Source: an uncultured Moraxella sp. (GTDB lineage Bacteria; Pseudomonadota; Gammaproteobacteria; Pseudomonadales; Moraxellaceae). Taken from it: 51,067 nucleotides of DNA. Positions 17,286 through 25,421 of the stretch are shown here, in pieces. Numbering within the stretch: the stretch's first letter is position 1; every line of letters starts with the position of its first letter. The stretch lies in contig NZ_CAMCBS010000016.1 of the NCBI RefSeq assembly GCF_945873075.1, positions 1 to 51,067 of the forward strand, written 5' to 3'. The notes beneath the pieces were generated by a model. The model saw nothing but the letters and a program-made list of their open reading frames with translations. It made no database searches and was not told the DNA's origin. A program made the translations under genes and the position numbers.

Positions 17286-17287
17286 CC

Positions 17288-17737
17288 ATGCAGCGCATTT
17301 TAGCAAACGAAGCAGATACCCAAAAGCTTGCCGATGAGCTTGCGATGATGGACATCGCAGGCAGTGTGTGGCTGTCGGGGGATTTGGGCGCAGGCAAGAC
17401 AACCTTGACACGCTATTGGCTACAGGCGCTAGGGCATACCGGTGCGGTCAAAAGCCCGACTTATACGCTCGTTGAGCCTTATCAACTCATGACCAAAGCA
17501 GGTGTCAAGCCTGTCTATCATGCGGATTTATACCGTCTTAATGACCCTGAAGAGCTTGATTTTATTGGGTTTTTTGAATATTTTGATGAGCCTAACAGCC
17601 TTGTCATCATCGAGTGGGCGAGCCGTGCAGATAGCATCTTGCCGCCGCCTGATGTCACCATCCATCTGACACGACTTGATGATGACACACGCCAAGTGAC
17701 CATCACCGACCATCGCAATCAACACAAGGGCGCATGA
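17288..17737 (+). CDS. tsaE: tRNA threonylcarbamoyladenosine biosynthesis ATPase
   Basis: A 149-residue P-loop ATPase needed, with TsaB, TsaC and TsaD, to form t6A at position 37 of ANN-decoding tRNAs. The Walker A motif GDLGAGKTTL is at residues 31-40. SPTYTLVEPY, YHADLYRL and VIIEWASR are the other family blocks. The length is typical. The gene overlaps miaA by 4 bp, so both tRNA anticodon-loop modification genes are coupled. Confidence 0.95.
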   Translation: MQRILANEADTQKLADELAMMDIAGSVWLSGDLGAGKTTLTRYWLQALGHTGAVKSPTYTLVEPYQLMTKAGVKPVYHADLYRLNDPEELDFIGFFEYFDEPNSLVIIEWASRADSILPPPDVTIHLTRLDDDTRQVTITDHRNQHKGA

Positions 17738-18873
17738 TGGTGCAGTCTGCTTTACCGCCTTATCAGATGCTAAGCCCTAATAGCGTCGTCTGTCTGATGT
17801 CGCCGACTGCCAGTGGTAAGACGGATTTGGCATTTGAACTATATCAGACAGGGCGATTTGAGCTGATATCGGTGGATAGTGCGCTGATTTATCAAGGTAT
17901 GGACATCGGCACCGCCAAGCCGACCGCTGATGAGCTTGCCAAATTTCCCCATCATCTGGTGGATATCATCGCACCGACCGAGACTTATAGCGTGGCGAAT
18001 TTTGTGGCGGATGTGGAGCGACTGATTGATGAGATTCATCAGCGTGGCAAGATTCCGCTACTGGTCGGTGGGACGATGATGTACTACATGGCACTGTTTG
18101 ATGGCATTTCTAGCGTACCAGAAACCGACCAGTCGGTTCGTGAAAAGGTGAGTCAGTGGCTAAATGATGAAGGCATCGACGCGCTTTATGCTTATCTACA
18201 AACGCACGACCCCATCATCTGCCAAAAGCTAAAGCCATCTGACACCCAGCGCATCACCCGTGCGCTCGAAGTGCTACTACAAACCGGTAAGCCAATGAGC
18301 CATTGGCAAAATACCCCAAAAGTAGCTCTAAGCCACGACCCAAAATGGCACTGGCACGGCATCATCGTCACCCCTGATCGTGCATGGCTGCATGAGCGTA
18401 TCGGTCGCAGACTGGATATCATGTGGGCGGATGGCTTTGTGGATGAAGTGATTGCGCTGATTAATAAGTATCCGACGCTGGATGCGGATATGCCATCGAT
18501 GCGCTGTGTCGGTTATCGTCAGGTGTTTGAGCATCTGTGTCGTATTCGCCACGAGTGCGTGGTCAATCACCCGACGATACATCAGTATTATCAATCAAAT
18601 TTTGCAAAATTGACAGATGAACAAATCATCGCTGAAATTTCAGCCAATTTTCCAAAAAAATCGACAAAAACCCCGATTAACTTATGGGATTTATCTTGTC
18701 AAGATATGAAAAATAAGGCATTATATGCAACAAGGCAATTAGCAAAACGCCAATACACTTGGCTAAAACAACTTGCCTTGATGGATAATCCAACTATAAC
18801 CAATGTTACAATAGCTTCATTTGATAGCATAGAACAAGTACAAAAGCAATTCTTGCAATCGCACCAACTGTAG
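17734..18873 (+). CDS. miaA: tRNA dimethylallyltransferase
   Basis: MiaA transfers dimethylallyl from DMAPP to A37 of tRNAs reading UNN codons. The P-loop (SPTASGKTDLAF), the DSALIYQGMDIGTAKP block, VGGTMMYY and the C-terminal ATRQLAKRQYTWLK are all intact. At 379 residues it is some 60 longer than the usual 310-320. The excess lies between GYRQVFEHL and YATRQLAKR, where an AT-rich insertion of about 45 residues occurs (around 265-320). The first of two adjacent ATG codons overlaps the tsaE stop. miaA followed by hfq is a widely conserved order. Confidence 0.95.
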   Translation: MMVQSALPPYQMLSPNSVVCLMSPTASGKTDLAFELYQTGRFELISVDSALIYQGMDIGTAKPTADELAKFPHHLVDIIAPTETYSVANFVADVERLIDEIHQRGKIPLLVGGTMMYYMALFDGISSVPETDQSVREKVSQWLNDEGIDALYAYLQTHDPIICQKLKPSDTQRITRALEVLLQTGKPMSHWQNTPKVALSHDPKWHWHGIIVTPDRAWLHERIGRRLDIMWADGFVDEVIALINKYPTLDADMPSMRCVGYRQVFEHLCRIRHECVVNHPTIHQYYQSNFAKLTDEQIIAEISANFPKKSTKTPINLWDLSCQDMKNKALYATRQLAKRQYTWLKQLALMDNPTITNVTIASFDSIEQVQKQFLQSHQL

Positions 18874-18918
18874 GCACAGCCTTTTGCATTGCATGAGCTA
18901 TTTTATGTGGAGAGTCGT

Positions 18919-19551
18919 ATGTCAAAAGGACAAACCTTGCAAGACCCATTTTTGAACGCTTTGCGTAAAGACCGTATTCCTGTTTCGATTTTTTTGGTCA
19001 ATGGCATCAAGCTACAAGGTCAAATCGAATCATTTGACCAATATGTCGTATTGCTAAAAAATACCGTTAGCCAAATGGTGTATAAGCACGCCATTTCAAC
19101 CGTCGTACCAACACGCAACCCACGCACCGAAGGGGGTTCTGCACCGGTATCGGGTGGTTATCAAGGGGGTAATATTGGTGTGATGACCAGCGGTACTTAT
19201 CAAGGCGGCGGCTTTGAACGCCAAGGCTTTGAGCGTAGCGGTATGGGTTATCAAGGCGGTAGTCGTCCACAAGGTGGCTTTACTCGTACACCGCAGTCAG
19301 GCTTTGAACGCCAAGGCTTTGAGCGTAGCGGTATGGGTTATCAAGGCGGTATGGGTGGTATGCAATCAGGCTTTGAGCGTACACCATCAGCAGGCATGGG
19401 CTTTGAACGCCAAGGCTTTGACCGTCAAGGCTTTGAAGAGCGTGGCTTTGATGGTAAGTCATTTGAAAATAATGACACACGCAGTTTTAATCGTCAAGGC
19501 TTTGATGCCAAAGCGGACGCCAAATTTGACGATGAAGATTACGAAAGCTGA
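18919..19551 (+). CDS. hfq: RNA chaperone Hfq with a long glycine-rich repeat tail
   Basis: Hfq forms a hexameric ring that pairs small RNAs with mRNAs. The Sm core occupies about residues 1-68 ([27 protein letters not shown] for Sm1; the Sm2 motif is YKHAIST). The tail adds about 140 residues rich in Gly, Phe, Gln and Arg, with repeated [17 protein letters not shown] units, ending acidic (DDEDYES). At 210 residues it is about twice the size of E. coli Hfq; long glycine-rich tails are known in Acinetobacter and Moraxella. An exact 51-bp unit occurs at 19210-19260 and 19300-19350. The ATG at 18919 opens the conserved [13 protein letters not shown] start, so the upstream in-frame GTG/ATG starts are ignored. 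Confidence 0.97.
   Translation: MSKGQTLQDPFLNALRKDRIPVSIFLVNGIKLQGQIESFDQYVVLLKNTVSQMVYKHAISTVVPTRNPRTEGGSAPVSGGYQGGNIGVMTSGTYQGGGFERQGFERSGMGYQGGSRPQGGFTRTPQSGFERQGFERSGMGYQGGMGGMQSGFERTPSAGMGFERQGFDRQGFEERGFDGKSFENNDTRSFNRQGFDAKADAKFDDEDYES
19210..19350 (+). repeat. Direct repeats inside the hfq tail
   Basis: Bases 19210-19260 and 19300-19350 are identical 51-bp copies with a 90-bp period (30 codons). A third, diverged copy starts near 19399. Recombination between them would change the tail length in frame. Confidence 0.9.
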
Positions 19552-19600
19552 TAAACGCTGACTTGTAATCGCTGACTTGATTGTCACACGGTTTTACATT

Positions 19601-19643
19601 AACTTGCAAATGGATTCAAAAATCTGTTTGCAAGTTTTTTTTT
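19601..19643 (+). terminator. Terminator after hfq
   Basis: AACTTGCAAA (19601-19610) pairs with TTTGCAAGTT (19627-19636), followed by a long T-run. It closes the queD-tsaE-miaA-hfq run. Confidence 0.85.
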
Positions 19644-19760
19644 GATTTTTGAGCAAATGTAAAATTTGGTTATCAGGACGAAAATTTGCCAAAATAGCCA
19701 TCAATCTACACGCAAAATATGCTATCATACAGTTTTTAATTGAATGAATATCAAGCAATT

Positions 19761-20738
19761 ATGACAGATACAGCCCCTGTGATGACGGATTTTATCCAAG
19801 ATGGTATCAATGCCATTCGCACCGAACAAAAAGCCCTAGATTTATTGATTGGCGAGCTGGATGAGCGATTTACCCAAGCTTGCCAAGTGATTTTGGCGTG
19901 CTCAGGTCGTGTGGTGGTGACAGGTATGGGTAAGTCAGGCCATATCGGGCGTAAGATTGCGGCGACTTTTGCATCCACGGGGACGCCGGCGTTTTTTATG
20001 CATCCGGGGGAAGCGGGGCATGGTGATTTGGGGATGCTTGTTAAGGGGGATGTGCTGATTGCCATCTCAAACTCGGGCGAGTCTGACGAAATCCGTATGC
20101 TACTGCCTGTCGTCAAACAGCTTGGCATTCCGCTCATCAGCATCAGCCGTGATAAGCGGGGCGTATTGCCAAAGTCGGCGGATATTGCTTTGACGCTGGG
20201 TCGTTCTGAAGAAGCCTGTCCGCTTGGACTTGCGCCGACATCAAGTACAACGGCGACTTTGGCGCTCGGCGATGCGCTTGCGGTGGCACTGCTGCACGCG
20301 CGCGGCTTTACCAGTAATGATTTTGCCTTGTCGCATCCTGCTGGCGCTTTAGGTCGCAAATTATTGACTCGTGTCCAAGATGTGATGCATACAGAAAATC
20401 TGCCTATTATCAAAGATACAGCGAGTCTCAATGATACCTTGCTAGTGATGACAGGTGGTCGCCTAGGTCTTGCGGTCGTTGTCGATGACGCGGATAAAGT
20501 GGTGGGGATTTTTACCGATGGCGATTTACGCCGTAAGCTTGCGCAAAATACCGATTTGTCCGCACAAATTGGACAGCTGATGACTAAGTCACCAAAAAGC
20601 ACCACGAGCCAAATGCGTGCATCTGATGCGCTGACTGTGATGAACGAAAATGCCATCAGCCAACTGCTCGTGCTAGATAATGAACGACTGATTGGCGTGA
20701 TTAGTATTCATGATTTGCTAAAAGCAGGGGTAAGCTAA
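19761..20738 (+). CDS. kdsD: D-arabinose-5-phosphate isomerase
   Basis: KdsD converts ribulose 5-phosphate to arabinose 5-phosphate, the first step to Kdo. The 325-residue product has an N-terminal SIS domain (VVVTGMGKSGHIGRKIAATFAST, HPGEAGHGDLG, AISNSGESDEI) and two C-terminal CBS domains (VQDVMHTENLPI and IGQLMTKSPKSTT). The ATG at 19761 was chosen; a TTG at 19740 and an ATG at 19782 are in frame, and no strong ribosome binding site decides. It directly abuts kdsC, the next-but-one enzyme of the pathway. Confidence 0.94.
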   Translation: MTDTAPVMTDFIQDGINAIRTEQKALDLLIGELDERFTQACQVILACSGRVVVTGMGKSGHIGRKIAATFASTGTPAFFMHPGEAGHGDLGMLVKGDVLIAISNSGESDEIRMLLPVVKQLGIPLISISRDKRGVLPKSADIALTLGRSEEACPLGLAPTSSTTATLALGDALAVALLHARGFTSNDFALSHPAGALGRKLLTRVQDVMHTENLPIIKDTASLNDTLLVMTGGRLGLAVVVDDADKVVGIFTDGDLRRKLAQNTDLSAQIGQLMTKSPKSTTSQMRASDALTVMNENAISQLLVLDNERLIGVISIHDLLKAGVS

Positions 20739-21272
20739 ATGATGCAATTAACCGATTCTATCAAACAAAAAGCCGAAAAGATTAAGCTGTTTGCCATGGA
20801 TGTCGATGGTATTTTATCCGATGGCAAGATTATTTATAATTCGTATGATGTTGAAACCAAAGCATTTTTTGTGCAAGATGGTGTCGGCATCAAGGCGCTA
20901 CAATCTTTTGGCATTGAGATTGCTATCATCACAGGTCGCACATCGCCGATGGTTGAGCGTCGTGCTCGTGAGCTTGGTATCACACACCTAATTCAAGGGC
21001 GTGATGATAAATTTACCGCACTGCAAGCTTTGGCGGATACGCTGGGGTTGTCGCTAGAAGAATGTGCTTATATGGGTGATGATCTGCCTGATTTGAAGGC
21101 AGTGCATGAAGCAGGGCTTGGTATCAGCGTGCCAAATGGCTGCCGCGAGACGCAAGCGGTGGCTGATATTGTCACTGACAGGGCTGGCGGTAATGGGGCG
21201 GTGCGTGAAGTGTGTGACTTGATTTTGCACGCACAAGGTCATTACGATGCCTTTATTGCGCAATTCAAATAG
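20739..21272 (+). CDS. kdsC: 3-deoxy-D-manno-octulosonate 8-phosphate phosphatase
   Basis: KdsC, a HAD-superfamily phosphatase of 177 residues, removes the phosphate from Kdo-8-phosphate. The nucleophile and acid are D21 and D23 in FAMDVDGILSDGKI. The later motifs are IITGRTS and GDDLPDL. The start codon follows the kdsD stop with no gap, with AGGGG inside the end of kdsD as ribosome binding site. Confidence 0.96.
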   Translation: MMQLTDSIKQKAEKIKLFAMDVDGILSDGKIIYNSYDVETKAFFVQDGVGIKALQSFGIEIAIITGRTSPMVERRARELGITHLIQGRDDKFTALQALADTLGLSLEECAYMGDDLPDLKAVHEAGLGISVPNGCRETQAVADIVTDRAGGNGAVREVCDLILHAQGHYDAFIAQFK

Positions 21273-21281
21273 GTAGTTGTC

Positions 21282-21860
21282 ATGAATTTCCGTATATTGG
21301 CAGTGCTTGGCGTTGTGGCGATCGCCGTTGCCACTTGGTTTTATTACAAAGCTGAATCCGAGATCAAGCCTGCCATTCCTGATGCGCCAACCGCCACAAG
21401 CTATGAAGTAAGCAAGATCGAAGCGGTGCAAACCAATCCTGAGACAGGCGAAACTGAATACACAGTCGTGGCAGACTCGCTGGTACAAAATGCCAATGGT
21501 GAAGATGAATTGGTCAAGGCGACCATCAACTGGCAACCGCCACAAGGTGAAAAATACACACTGACCGCAGAGCGTGCCACCCTTGACCAAAATAGCGGTG
21601 AGCTCAATCTCAAGCAGGGCTTTCGCATGGCACGTGCTGCGACAACAGATAAGGCCGAAATGGTGATTGTGGGTAATTCACTGACGGGCAATACCAAATC
21701 ACGAGTGCTACAAAGTGCTGAGCCATTGACCGTCACGCAAGGTACTGATAGCTTTAAGGCGCAAGGGTTTCAGGCTAATCTCGACACAGGTGAGTACGAA
21801 TTTCATAAGATTGAAGTGCAATTTAATGCACCAAAACGCCAAGATAAACCATTATTCTAA
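21282..21860 (+). CDS. lptC: LPS export protein LptC
   Basis: A 192-residue single-pass inner-membrane protein that links the LptB2FG extractor to the periplasmic LptA bridge. The N-terminal membrane anchor spans about residues 3-22 (FRILAVLGVVAIAVATWFYY). The rest is a beta-jellyroll OstA-like domain (YTVVADSL, LTAERATLDQNSGELNLKQGFRM). Sequence conservation of LptC is low, and the call rests on topology, domain style and position between kdsC and lptA. Confidence 0.9.
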   Translation: MNFRILAVLGVVAIAVATWFYYKAESEIKPAIPDAPTATSYEVSKIEAVQTNPETGETEYTVVADSLVQNANGEDELVKATINWQPPQGEKYTLTAERATLDQNSGELNLKQGFRMARAATTDKAEMVIVGNSLTGNTKSRVLQSAEPLTVTQGTDSFKAQGFQANLDTGEYEFHKIEVQFNAPKRQDKPLF

Positions 21861-21882
21861 TTATTGATTTCAAAGGTTAATT

Positions 21883-22410
21883 ATGCTTAACAAATTGAAT
21901 TTTGCCAAATCTGCATTTTTGGCGTGTTTGGTCGCAGCGCCGATGATTGCATCAGCATTGCCATCGGATGCCAATCAGCCGATTCGTCTGCTTGCTGACC
22001 GTGCTACCTATAGCGAGCGTACGGGCGTGACGACTTATTCGGGCAGTGTGACGATTGAGCAGGGTACGCTAAAAATTGCGGCGGATAATTTGACAGTTAA
22101 TCTGAACACCAACAACCGCAGTATCAATTCGGCAGTAGCGACAGGTCGTCCTGCAACGATGCAACAAATCATTACCCAAGAAAAAGGCTTGGCAAAAGGT
22201 CAGGCGAATCGCATTGATTATGATGCGGTATCGGGCATTGTGACTTTGACGGGTAATGCTAAGCTTACGCAAGCTGGTTCGAGCTTTTCGGGCAATGTCA
22301 TCCGCTATAGCCTAAAAGATGGTGATGTCGAAGCGAACGGCGGTGGCGGTAAGCGTGTTGAACTGATTTTCCCACCAAATACCGACACTAATCAACGTGG
22401 CCTGCGTTAA
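21883..22410 (+). CDS. lptA: LPS periplasmic transport protein LptA
   Basis: A 175-residue periplasmic OstA-domain protein that polymerises into the bridge carrying LPS/LOS from LptC to LptD. A signal peptide ends at ASA-LPSDA near residue 25. The repeated beta-strand pattern RATYSERTGVTTYSGSVTIEQG, LTVNLN and NRIDYDAVSGIVTLTGNAKL is typical. It follows lptC by 22 bp. Confidence 0.95.
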   Translation: MLNKLNFAKSAFLACLVAAPMIASALPSDANQPIRLLADRATYSERTGVTTYSGSVTIEQGTLKIAADNLTVNLNTNNRSINSAVATGRPATMQQIITQEKGLAKGQANRIDYDAVSGIVTLTGNAKLTQAGSSFSGNVIRYSLKDGDVEANGGGGKRVELIFPPNTDTNQRGLR

Positions 22411-22428
22411 TCGGCAAGAGAGATAGGC

Positions 22429-23154
22429 ATGACGACATTAAGTATGCGCCATCTGGGTAAACGCTATGGACAGCGCTGGGTGGTCAAAGATGTGTCTTTT
22501 GAGATTGAGCAAGGGCAGGTTGTTGGGATTTTGGGTCCGAATGGTGCAGGCAAGACCACAAGTTTCTACATGGTCATCGGGCTTGTACCGATGGACAAAG
22601 GGCAGGTGATGCTTGGTAGCAAAGACATCTCAAAAAAAGCCATGCATGAGCGAGCGGCACAGGGTATCGGCTATCTACCCCAAGAAGCGTCGATTTTTCG
22701 TAAATTGACTATCGAACAAAATATCATGGCGATTTTGCAAACTCGCAAGGATTTGTCAAAGTCGCAACAAACCGCCGAGCTTGAGAAATTGATGGGTGAG
22801 TTTCATCTTGAGCATGTGCGTCATTCACTTGGTATGAGTGTGTCAGGCGGTGAGCGCCGTCGCTGTGAGATTGCACGATGCCTAGCATCTAATCCGAAGT
22901 TTATCTTGTTGGATGAGCCATTTGCTGGCGTTGATCCGATTTCGGTGGGTGACATCATGGAAGTGATTACTGCGCTTAAGCAGCGTGGCATTGGCGTACT
23001 GATTACCGATCATAATGTGCGTGAAACGCTATCCATTTGCCAAAAGGCGTATATCGTCTCTGAAGGCACAATCATCGCCGAAGGCGATCGAGATGCAATC
23101 TTAAGCAATGAATTGGTGCGTCAGGTGTATCTGGGTAAGGATTTTGTGGTGTGA
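22429..23154 (+). CDS. lptB: LPS export ABC transporter ATP-binding protein
   Basis: The 241-residue cytoplasmic ATPase powers LPS extraction with LptF and LptG (not in this window). All ABC motifs are intact: Walker A GPNGAGKT (36-43), the Q-loop YLPQEASIF, the signature VSGGERRR, Walker [14 protein letters not shown] and the H-switch ITDHNVRET. It is the last gene of the operon. In many proteobacteria rpoN and hpf follow; here a terminator does. Confidence 0.97.
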   Translation: MTTLSMRHLGKRYGQRWVVKDVSFEIEQGQVVGILGPNGAGKTTSFYMVIGLVPMDKGQVMLGSKDISKKAMHERAAQGIGYLPQEASIFRKLTIEQNIMAILQTRKDLSKSQQTAELEKLMGEFHLEHVRHSLGMSVSGGERRRCEIARCLASNPKFILLDEPFAGVDPISVGDIMEVITALKQRGIGVLITDHNVRETLSICQKAYIVSEGTIIAEGDRDAILSNELVRQVYLGKDFVV

Positions 23155-23172
23155 GATGATTTGATATCAATT

Positions 23173-23199
23173 AAAGCAGAGAGTAGTCTCTGCTTTTTT
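23173..23199 (+). terminator. Terminator of the kds-lpt operon
   Basis: AAGCAGAGA (23174-23182) pairs with TCTCTGCTT (23187-23195), followed by T-residues to 23199. Confidence 0.85.
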
Positions 23200-23208
23200 A
23201 TGGAATTT

Positions 23209-23238
23209 CAAAAAAATCCCCAAGAAATCTCTTGGGGA
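23209..23238 (-). terminator. Terminator of pckG
   Basis: On the minus strand TCCCCAAGA (23238-23230) pairs with TCTTGGGGA (23225-23217), followed by a T-run (23216-23210). Confidence 0.8.
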
Positions 23239-23264
23239 CTGCTTAATAAAAGCCTTAGGCTAAA

Positions 23265-25097
23265 TTATGATGCTTTGACATCAGCCATGAGCTTGGCGTT
23301 GTGTGCTTTTAGTGCTTCAGGCATACGCTCGCCAAGTTTGTCAAATAGCTCAGCGTGGCTTTCAAGCTCCTTGATCCATAGATCTTTGTCTTGACTAGTC
23401 ACAAGCTCAAACTGCGCTTTGCTAAAGTCAGACTGATCCCAGTTGATGTCATCATAGGTTGGTACTAGACCAATCGGTGTCTGAACTGCATTGGCAGTGC
23501 CTTCACAGCGTTCGATAATCCACTGCAATACACGCATATTTTGACCAAAGCCCGGCCATACAAAGTCGCCATTTTCATCACGACGGAACCAGTTTACTTT
23601 GAACATTTTTGGTAGGCTGTTGCCAGCAGCGGCAGCTTTTGCACCGATGCTTTCGCCCATTTCTAGCCAGTGGCTGAAGTAGTCTGCCATGTTGTAGCCT
23701 GCAAATGGTAGCATGGCAAATGGGTCACGACGGACAACGCCTTGTGCGCCAGTTGCAGCAGCAGTAGTTTCAGAGCCCATTGTTGCTGCCTTGTACACGC
23801 CATCCACCCAGTCAAAGGCTTCAGACACCAGTGGCACGGTGTCTGCACGACGACCGCCAAAGATAAAGGCAGAGATAGGCACGCCTTCAGGATTTTCCCA
23901 TTGTGGGTCGATTGATGGGCATTGCGCTGCTGATACAGTAAAGCGAGCATTGGCGTGTGCTGCACGCTCCTCGCCTGTGTGTGGCTCACGCTTCCAGTTA
24001 GTTAGGTTGGCAGGGGTTTCTTTGGTTTTGCCTTCCCACCATACTTCACCATCTTCGGTCACAGCGACATTGGTATAGATAACATCAGACACTAGGGTGC
24101 TCATACAGTTTGAGTTGGTCTTGGTGTTCGTACCAGGAGCGACGCCAAAGAAACCTGCTTCAGGGTTGATGGCGTATAGTTTGCCGTCTGCTGATGGCTT
24201 GATCCAAGCGATGTCATCACCGACAGTTTCCACTTTCCAGCCTTCGTAGCCCGCAGGCGGGATAAGCATTGCAAAGTTGGTCTTACCACACGCTGATGGG
24301 AATGCAGCGGCGATGTAGTGTTTTTTACCTTCTGGGCTAGTTACGCCTAGGATTAGCATATGTTCAGCTAGCCAACCTTGTTCACGACCCATTGCTGATG
24401 CGATGCGTAGCGCTAGGCATTTTTTGCCAAGTAGGGCGTTGCCACCATAACCTGAGCCATATGACCAGATTTCACGAGTCTCTGGATAGTGGACGATGTA
24501 TTTGTCATCATTGCATGGCCAAGCGACATCTTGTTCGCCTGCTGCTAGTGGCTTGCCTACCGAGTGTACACAAGGAACAAATTCACCATCAGTGCCTAGC
24601 ACATCATAAACAGCCTTGCCCATGCGAGCCATCTTACGCATACTAACAACCACATAAGGCGAGTCAGTAATCTCGATACCGATATGAGCGATGTGACTAC
24701 CTAGTGGACCCATGCTAAATGGCACGACATACATCGTGCGACCTGCCATACAGCCATCAAATAGCTTGTTTAGCTTGGCACGCATGGCTGCTGGCTCTTC
24801 CCAGTTGTTGGTTGCACCAGCGTCAATTTCTTTTTCAGAACAGATAAAGGTGCGATCTTCGACACGAGCAACATCTGATGGATCAGAGAATGCTAGGTAT
24901 GAATTTGGGTGTTTTTCGTCGTTGAGCTTAACCATAGTGCCATTGGCGATCATCAGGTCAAGTAGGCGCTGATTTTCTTCATCCGAGCCATCGCACCATT
25001 CGATGTTGGCAGGCTTGGTTAGTGCAGCGATTTGGGCAACCCAGTCAATTAGGGCTTGGTGACGGACAAATTCTGGAGCAGTAATTGTTGCAGTCAT
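23265..25097 (-). CDS. pckG: Phosphoenolpyruvate carboxykinase (GTP)
   Basis: The 610-residue enzyme makes PEP from oxaloacetate with GTP, the entry to gluconeogenesis. The nucleotide loop FPSACGKTN is at residues 266-274, with the reactive Cys270 that marks the GTP-dependent class. Other blocks are [33 protein letters not shown] and [17 protein letters not shown]. The start is taken at the third in-frame ATG (25097, protein [10 protein letters not shown]); the two upstream ATGs add ten residues not expected in the family. The gene has its own promoter and terminator. Confidence 0.97.
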   Translation of the reverse strand: MTATITAPEFVRHQALIDWVAQIAALTKPANIEWCDGSDEENQRLLDLMIANGTMVKLNDEKHPNSYLAFSDPSDVARVEDRTFICSEKEIDAGATNNWEEPAAMRAKLNKLFDGCMAGRTMYVVPFSMGPLGSHIAHIGIEITDSPYVVVSMRKMARMGKAVYDVLGTDGEFVPCVHSVGKPLAAGEQDVAWPCNDDKYIVHYPETREIWSYGSGYGGNALLGKKCLALRIASAMGREQGWLAEHMLILGVTSPEGKKHYIAAAFPSACGKTNFAMLIPPAGYEGWKVETVGDDIAWIKPSADGKLYAINPEAGFFGVAPGTNTKTNSNCMSTLVSDVIYTNVAVTEDGEVWWEGKTKETPANLTNWKREPHTGEERAAHANARFTVSAAQCPSIDPQWENPEGVPISAFIFGGRRADTVPLVSEAFDWVDGVYKAATMGSETTAAATGAQGVVRRDPFAMLPFAGYNMADYFSHWLEMGESIGAKAAAAGNSLPKMFKVNWFRRDENGDFVWPGFGQNMRVLQWIIERCEGTANAVQTPIGLVPTYDDINWDQSDFSKAQFELVTSQDKDLWIKELESHAELFDKLGERMPEALKAHNAKLMADVKAS

Positions 25098-25247
25098 GTT
25101 GAATCTCATTTTAGAAATTAAACGCACAATGACAAGCTTGGCTCATCATCGGCAAATCTTGACAAGCCTGCTAAAGTGTAACAAAACAATGCAGACCTGC
25201 GACAAAGCGATATTAAAGCACAAATTGCCAAAAATAGTAAGTATTAT

Positions 25248-25276
25248 TGTATAAAAAAATGGTAGTATTTTGTAAA
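25248..25276 (-). promoter_or_regulatory. Sigma-70-like promoter for pckG
   Basis: On the minus strand TTTACA (25276-25271) lies exactly 17 bp before TATACA (25253-25248). This leaves a leader of about 145 nt before the pckG ATG. Confidence 0.55.
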
Positions 25277-25378
25277 CATATAAGCCTAGCACGCCTTTTA
25301 GATCAAGGCTTTACAGGTTTTGTTTGGCTTTGATGGGATTGTGATTAATTTTATGAATGACAGTATTTAAAAAATAAA

Positions 25379-25404
25379 AAACTGCACCCAAGCGGATGCA
25401 GTTT
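25379..25404 (-). terminator. Terminator of putA
   Basis: On the minus strand AAACTGCA (25404-25397) pairs with TGCAGTTT (25386-25379), with an inner CC/GG pair, followed by a T-rich tract toward 25368. Confidence 0.8.
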
Positions 25405-25421
25405 TGATGGTAGATGGCAAA

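Noticed and set aside
19751-20656. 301-codon minus-strand frame opposite kdsD
   Set aside because: It is fully antisense to a well-recognised gene, rich in Ser and Arg as expected from a shadow frame, and shows no family motif.
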